Source: JBQTKD01 sp963703165
GTDB taxonomy: Bacteria; Actinomycetota; Actinomycetes; Sporichthyales; Sporichthyaceae
Direction: 5' to 3'
NCBI GenBank assembly: GCA_963703165.1
Contig: OY969798.1
Coordinates: 1,984,001 to 2,048,000 of the forward strand
DNA: 64,000 bases
Positions 60,154-64,000 of the stretch are shown piece after piece. Both the position numbers and the translations under genes were made by a program. The stretch's first letter is position 1, and each line of letters begins with the position of its first letter. The notes beneath the pieces are model-generated. The model was not told the origin of the DNA. It searched no databases and saw nothing but the letters and a program-made list of their open reading frames with translations.

Positions 60154-60582
60154 GTGGATCGACGGTTGCGTGCTGCCCGCGACGGCGGGCTGGTGCTGGT
60201 GGTGGTGGTCGTGGTGGCGATCGTGGTCGGGCAGCGTGAGTCCGGCGGCACGCTCCCGACCCGGGTGACCCTGATCGAGGCGCCGACCCCCGCCACCGAG
60301 CGGGTGACCTTCCTGGTCCGCGGCGTCGGGTGCCCCGCCCCGGGCGACGACGACGCCCGGACCCGAGTCCGCAAGCGGGTCTCGACCCCGACCGTGCTGT
60401 TCGACGGCGGAGAGATCCGGGTCCGGTTCAGGATCGAGTCCCCGGGCCAGTCCGACCCGTGCACCGGGCCGGATCCGGGGGTGCCCTACGTGCTCACGCT
60501 CGTCACCCCGATGGGTGAACGCGTGCTGCGCGACGCCAACGCCGACCCGCCCGCCGCGTTCCAGATGGAACCGCCGCGCTGA
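60154..60582 (+). CDS. Small membrane-anchored protein of unknown function
   Basis: From GTG 60154, with gagagg eight bases upstream, the 142-residue product has one N-terminal transmembrane segment (GLVLVVVVVVAIVVGQ). A beta-rich extracytoplasmic domain follows, with two cysteines (VGCPAPG and SDPCTGP) that could form a disulfide. It is divergent from the OLD-type gene with only 31 bases between the starts. I do not recognise the domain. Confidence 0.6.
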   Translation: MDRRLRAARDGGLVLVVVVVVAIVVGQRESGGTLPTRVTLIEAPTPATERVTFLVRGVGCPAPGDDDARTRVRKRVSTPTVLFDGGEIRVRFRIESPGQSDPCTGPDPGVPYVLTLVTPMGERVLRDANADPPAAFQMEPPR

Positions 60583-60706
60583 CCTGCGGGTTTACCATCG
60601 GGGTCAACCGATCTGCGTGGTTCCGCGTCGTACTAGGTGACAGACCCCGCCGGCTTGCCGGGATTCGAACGGGGAAGTACGGCTCCATCCAGGCTCAGGA
60701 GGTTCG

Positions 60707-61948
60707 GTGGCGACGCCCAGGGACGACGAGGGACAGCAGCCCGCGCCGTGGTTCCGCGACGAGGCACCGACCGCTCGGATGACGTCGTTCCCGCCGGTCG
60801 CGGCCGCGCAGCGCGCCGCCGGGCGCCCGGCCCCGCAGGCCGCCCAACCGCCGGTCCAGGCACCGCCGCCCGCGGCAGCACCACGGGCCGCGGACCGGAC
60901 GATGGTCCTGCCTGCGACCGAGCTGCCCACCCCACGCACCGCACCCGGCAACCGCCCCGGCGGCCCGGAGGGCCCCGGCCGGCCCGCCGTGAAGCAACGC
61001 AAGCCTCGCCGTCGTGGCTCTCGCCGACGGTGGTTCGCTTTGGGCTTCGTCATCCTGCTGCTCATCCCGATCGTGCTGCTGGTCGTCGCCGATCAGAAGC
61101 TGGACCGCCGCTCCGTGTGGCCGGCCGCCGGCCGCCCAGCTGCCACCCCGGGTCAGGACTGGCTGATCGTCGGATCCGACAGCCGCGAGGGGCTGAGCAA
61201 GGCCGAGCGCAAGAAGCTGGCCACCGGCAAGGCCGACGGCGGACGCACCGACACGATGATGCTTTTGCACCTCGGCGACGACGGCCCGACGCTCGTCAGC
61301 CTTCCGCGTGACTCCTACGTCGCGATCCCCGGCCACGGGCAGAACCGGCTCAACGCTGCCTTCGCGTTCGGCGGACCGCAGTTGCTGGTGCAGACCGTCG
61401 AGAATCTGACGCGGATCCGCATCGACCACTACGTCGAGATCGGCTTCGGCGGCCTGTTCGACCTGGTGAACACCCTCGGCGGGGTCGAGATGTGCCCCAA
61501 GACCGCGATGAACGACCCGAAGGCCGGGCTGAACATCAAGGCCGGCTGCCAGGAGTTCGACGGGCAGGAGGCGCTGGGGTACTCCCGTACCCGCGCCTCG
61601 ACCCGTGGCGATCTCGACCGCGTCGGGCACCAGCGTGAGCTGATCCAGGCGATCGTCTCCAAGGCCTCGAGCCCGTCGACCCTGGTCAACCCGCTCAAGG
61701 CGTGGGGCCTGGTCACCGACGGCCCGAAGTCCTTCGCGATCGCCGACGGCGACCACCTCACCGACCTGGCCCGCCTGGCCTGGGCGATGCGCTCGCTGGG
61801 ATCGGACGGCGTCACCACCACCGTGCCCGTCTACGACCGGCGCGTCGGCAGCGCGGACGTCCTCACCTGGGACCCCACCCGCTCCGCCGCCCTGTTCGAC
61901 GCCCTGCGCAACGACCGCCCCGTGCCGAAGTCCGCGATCTCCGCCTGA
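60707..61948 (+). CDS. LCP (LytR-CpsA-Psr) family protein
   Basis: The 413-residue protein has a 100-residue proline/alanine-rich cytoplasmic head, a basic stretch and one membrane segment (WFALGFVILLLIPIVLLVVA). Its extracytoplasmic LCP domain starts at LIVGSDSREG and contains RTDTMMLLHL, VSLPRDSYVAIPG, NRLNAAFAFGG, LGGVEMCP and SRTRASTRGDLDRVGHQREL. The conserved Arg and Asp of the pyrophosphate/polyprenol site are kept. LCP enzymes attach wall polymers such as arabinogalactan or teichoic acids to peptidoglycan. GTG 60707 has a strong aggaggtt site. Confidence 0.92.
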   Translation: MATPRDDEGQQPAPWFRDEAPTARMTSFPPVAAAQRAAGRPAPQAAQPPVQAPPPAAAPRAADRTMVLPATELPTPRTAPGNRPGGPEGPGRPAVKQRKPRRRGSRRRWFALGFVILLLIPIVLLVVADQKLDRRSVWPAAGRPAATPGQDWLIVGSDSREGLSKAERKKLATGKADGGRTDTMMLLHLGDDGPTLVSLPRDSYVAIPGHGQNRLNAAFAFGGPQLLVQTVENLTRIRIDHYVEIGFGGLFDLVNTLGGVEMCPKTAMNDPKAGLNIKAGCQEFDGQEALGYSRTRASTRGDLDRVGHQRELIQAIVSKASSPSTLVNPLKAWGLVTDGPKSFAIADGDHLTDLARLAWAMRSLGSDGVTTTVPVYDRRVGSADVLTWDPTRSAALFDALRNDRPVPKSAISA

Positions 61949-61976
61949 CGCTCCGTAGGGCACGATGGGGCGCCTT

Positions 61977-64000
61977 ATGAGTTCCCCGTCGCTGCCCGAC
62001 CGTCTGCCCGCGCATCCGGATCCCGATTCCCTGCACGACGCCTTCGCGGAGTGGGCGCAGGACCAAGGGCTGGAGTTGTATCCGCACCAGTCCGAGGCGC
62101 TGATCGAGATCGTCGCGGGCAGCAACGTCATCCTGACCACGCCGACGGGGTCCGGGAAGAGTCTGGTCGCGACGGCGGCGCACTTCGCGGCCCTCGCCGA
62201 GGGCAAGAAGACCTGGTACACCGCGCCGATCAAGGCGCTGGTGTCGGAGAAGTTCTTCGCGCTGTGCGACATCTTCGGGCCGCACCGGGTCGGCATGATG
62301 ACCGGCGACGCGGCGGTGAACCGGGACGCCCCGATCATCTGCGCCACCGCCGAGATCCTCGCCAACATCGCGTTGCGTGAGGGCGCGGCGGCCGACGTCG
62401 GCCAGATCGTCATGGACGAGTTCCACTTCTACACCGAGCCCGACCGCGGCTGGGCCTGGCAGGTCCCGATCCTGGAACTGACGAAGGCTCAGTTCCTGTT
62501 GATGTCCGCGACGCTCGGCGACGTCAGCATGTTCCGCGACGACCTGACCCGGCGCACCGGGCGGGAGACCGCGGTCATCACCTCCGTCGAGCGTCCGATC
62601 CCGTTGCACCACAGCTGGGCGCTGACCCCGATCCACGAGACCATCGAGGACCTGCTGAGGGATCGTCAGGCCCCCATCTACGTCGTGCACTTCACCCAGG
62701 CCGACGCCCTGGAACGCGCGCAGGCGCTGCTCTCGATGACGCTGATCAGCAAGGACGAGAAGGAACTGGTCGCCGCGGAGATCGGCAAGTTCTCCTTCGC
62801 CAAGGGCTTCGGTCAGACGTTGAGCAAGCTGGTCCGCCACGGCATCGGGGTGCACCACGCGGGGATGTTGCCCAAGTACCGGCGCCTCATCGAGCGACTC
62901 GCCCAGCGGGGCCTGCTGAAGGTCATCTGCGGCACCGACACCCTCGGCGTCGGCATCAACGTCCCGATCCGCACCGTGCTGCTCACCGGCCTGGTCAAGT
63001 TCGACGGGCACCGCCAGCGGATCCTGCGCGCACGTGAGTTCCACCAGATCACCGGCCGCGCCGGGCGCGCCGGCTACGACACCGTCGGCTACGCCGTCAC
63101 CCAGGCACCCGAACACATCGTGGAGAACGCCCGCCGTGTCGCCAAGGCCGGCGACGACCCGCTGAAGCTCAAGCGCGTCCAGAAGGTGAAGGCAGCCGAG
63201 GGCAAGGCGTCCTGGACAGAGGAGACCCACCAGCGGCTGATCGGCGCCGAGCCCGAACAGTTGGTCTCCCGGATGCGGGTGAGCCACTCGATGCTGCTCA
63301 ACGTCATCGCCCGCCCCGGCGACGGCTTCGAGCACCTGCGTCATCTGCTGCGCGACAACCACTCCGACCGGACCAAGCAGAACGCGATGATCCGTCGCGC
63401 GATCTCCATCTACCGGGAACTGCTGACCTCCGAGGTCATCGCGAAGCTCAGCGAGCCCGACGAGACCGGCCGCTGGGTGGTGCTTCAGGTCGACCTGCAG
63501 GCCGACTTCGCACTGAACCAGCCGCTGTCCGCGTTCGCGCTCGCAGCCCTCGATCTGCTCGACGCCGAGGAGCCCACGCACGCCCTCGACGTCATCTCCG
63601 TGATCGAGGCGACCCTCGAGGACCCGCGCACCGTGCTGTTCGCGCAGCAGAACGCCGCCAAGGGCGAGGCTGTCGCGTCGATGAAGGCCGAGGGCATCGA
63701 GTACGAGGAGCGGATGGAGCGCCTCGAGGAGATCACCTGGCCGCAGCCCCTCGCGGAACTGCTCGAGGCCGCCTACGAGATGTACCGCCAGGGCCGGCCA
63801 TGGATCACCGAGTACCCGTTGTCCCCCAAGTCCATCCTGCGCGAGATGGCCGAGGGCGCGATGACCTTCGGCGAGTTCATCTCCACCTACGGCCTCGGCC
63901 GCTCCGAGGGCCTGGTGCTGCGCTACCTCACCGACGCCTACAAGGCGCTGCGCCAGACCGTGCCGGAGTCCGATCGGACCGAGGAACTCGAGGACCTGAT
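61977..64000 (+). CDS. Ski2-like DEAD/DEAH-box helicase (DUF3516 type), 3' end outside window
   Basis: The first 674 residues are present. Motif I is TTPTGSGKSLVATA, Ia TAPIKALVSEKFF, motif II a DEFH variant (VMDEFHFYTEPDRGW), motif III LMSATLGD, motif IV-VI VHHAGMLPKYRRLIERLA, CGTDTLGVGINVPIRTVLLT and HQITGRAGRAG. The C-terminal region fits the DUF3516 extension. Such actinobacterial helicases resemble Ski2/Mtr4 and probably unwind RNA or structured nucleic acid. A second in-frame ATG lies at 61965. The gene follows the LCP gene after 28 bases and may share its transcript. Confidence 0.9.
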   Translation, partial: MSSPSLPDRLPAHPDPDSLHDAFAEWAQDQGLELYPHQSEALIEIVAGSNVILTTPTGSGKSLVATAAHFAALAEGKKTWYTAPIKALVSEKFFALCDIFGPHRVGMMTGDAAVNRDAPIICATAEILANIALREGAAADVGQIVMDEFHFYTEPDRGWAWQVPILELTKAQFLLMSATLGDVSMFRDDLTRRTGRETAVITSVERPIPLHHSWALTPIHETIEDLLRDRQAPIYVVHFTQADALERAQALLSMTLISKDEKELVAAEIGKFSFAKGFGQTLSKLVRHGIGVHHAGMLPKYRRLIERLAQRGLLKVICGTDTLGVGINVPIRTVLLTGLVKFDGHRQRILRAREFHQITGRAGRAGYDTVGYAVTQAPEHIVENARRVAKAGDDPLKLKRVQKVKAAEGKASWTEETHQRLIGAEPEQLVSRMRVSHSMLLNVIARPGDGFEHLRHLLRDNHSDRTKQNAMIRRAISIYRELLTSEVIAKLSEPDETGRWVVLQVDLQADFALNQPLSAFALAALDLLDAEEPTHALDVISVIEATLEDPRTVLFAQQNAAKGEAVASMKAEGIEYEERMERLEEITWPQPLAELLEAAYEMYRQGRPWITEYPLSPKSILREMAEGAMTFGEFISTYGLGRSEGLVLRYLTDAYKALRQTVPESDRTEELEDL

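Noticed and set aside
60632..60690. Possible tRNA (gccgggattcgaac resembles a T-arm)
   Set aside because: The T-stem bases do not pair, and neither acceptor stem nor anticodon arm can be drawn.

Overview
The window is visibly G+C-rich, third-codon-position G/C-biased DNA from an actinobacterium. This is supported by DUF222/13E12-type HNH endonuclease, F420-type LLM oxidoreductases, a mycofactocin-type SDR, an LCP wall ligase, a PemK-like protein of actinobacterial type, many GTG starts and several genes that look leaderless. The genus cannot be fixed from sequence alone. A Sporichthya/Frankia-like soil or water actinobacterium with a large CoA-thioester catabolic repertoire would fit. The glutaminyl-tRNA synthetase is unusual for the phylum.

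Region 1 (1-2.2 kb): a truncated IS1595-type transposase and an HNH/DUF222 gene with a likely LexA box in front of it.

Region 2 (2.2-18.4 kb): catabolic and detoxification genes in both orientations. They include an acyl-CoA synthetase, a nitrilase under or beside an AraC regulator, a haloalkane dehalogenase, a nitroreductase, two LLM oxidoreductases, a mycofactocin-type SDR, acetoacetyl-CoA synthetase, a secreted esterase, another acyl-CoA ligase and an acyl-CoA dehydrogenase.

Region 3 (17.2-31.2 kb) is the most coherent part. A minus-strand block carries a carboxyltransferase, a biotin carboxylase, an enoyl-CoA hydratase and a TIGR03084 protein. It continues with a desaturase fused to its own flavin/Fe-S reductase, a solute-binding lipoprotein and a TetR regulator. 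Next to it lie a divergent acyl-CoA dehydrogenase and acyl-CoA ligase plus a PucR-type regulator. Four near-identical inverted repeats of the form TTAGTG-N10-CACTAA lie exactly at the control regions: in front of the carboxylase block, in front of tetR, and twice between the divergent dehydrogenase and ligase. I read this as one TetR-controlled regulon for activating and degrading a branched or isoprenoid-like acid.

Region 4 (31.4-40.4 kb): mostly single genes: a DUF6918 protein, a PemK-like protein, a DUF7002-like protein, a deaminase, a zincin-like metallopeptidase, a REC-PAS-degenerate GGDEF protein, glnS, a decayed GMC oxidase, a persulfide-dioxygenase/rhodanese protein and a lipoprotein.

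Region 5 (40.4-51.65 kb): a mosaic segment lying between a tRNA-Lys gene and a degraded copy of the 3' half of that tRNA. It holds pseudogenes (phospholipase D type, CBS domain), two IS3-type transposase remnants, stress/membrane genes (GlsB-type, aquaporin, DUF2383), an isoquinoline-1-oxidoreductase-like molybdenum hydroxylase pair, and a translationally coupled pair of secreted beta-propeller proteins, one of them frameshifted.

Region 6 (51.7-64 kb): core-like genes: alpha/beta hydrolases, an NrtR-like regulator, an SRPBCC protein, an acyl-CoA dehydrogenase, a VOC protein, a lipoprotein, an OLD-type ATPase/TOPRIM protein, an LCP protein and the start of a Ski2-like helicase that runs out of the window. 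No CRISPR array, rRNA or replication origin was seen.
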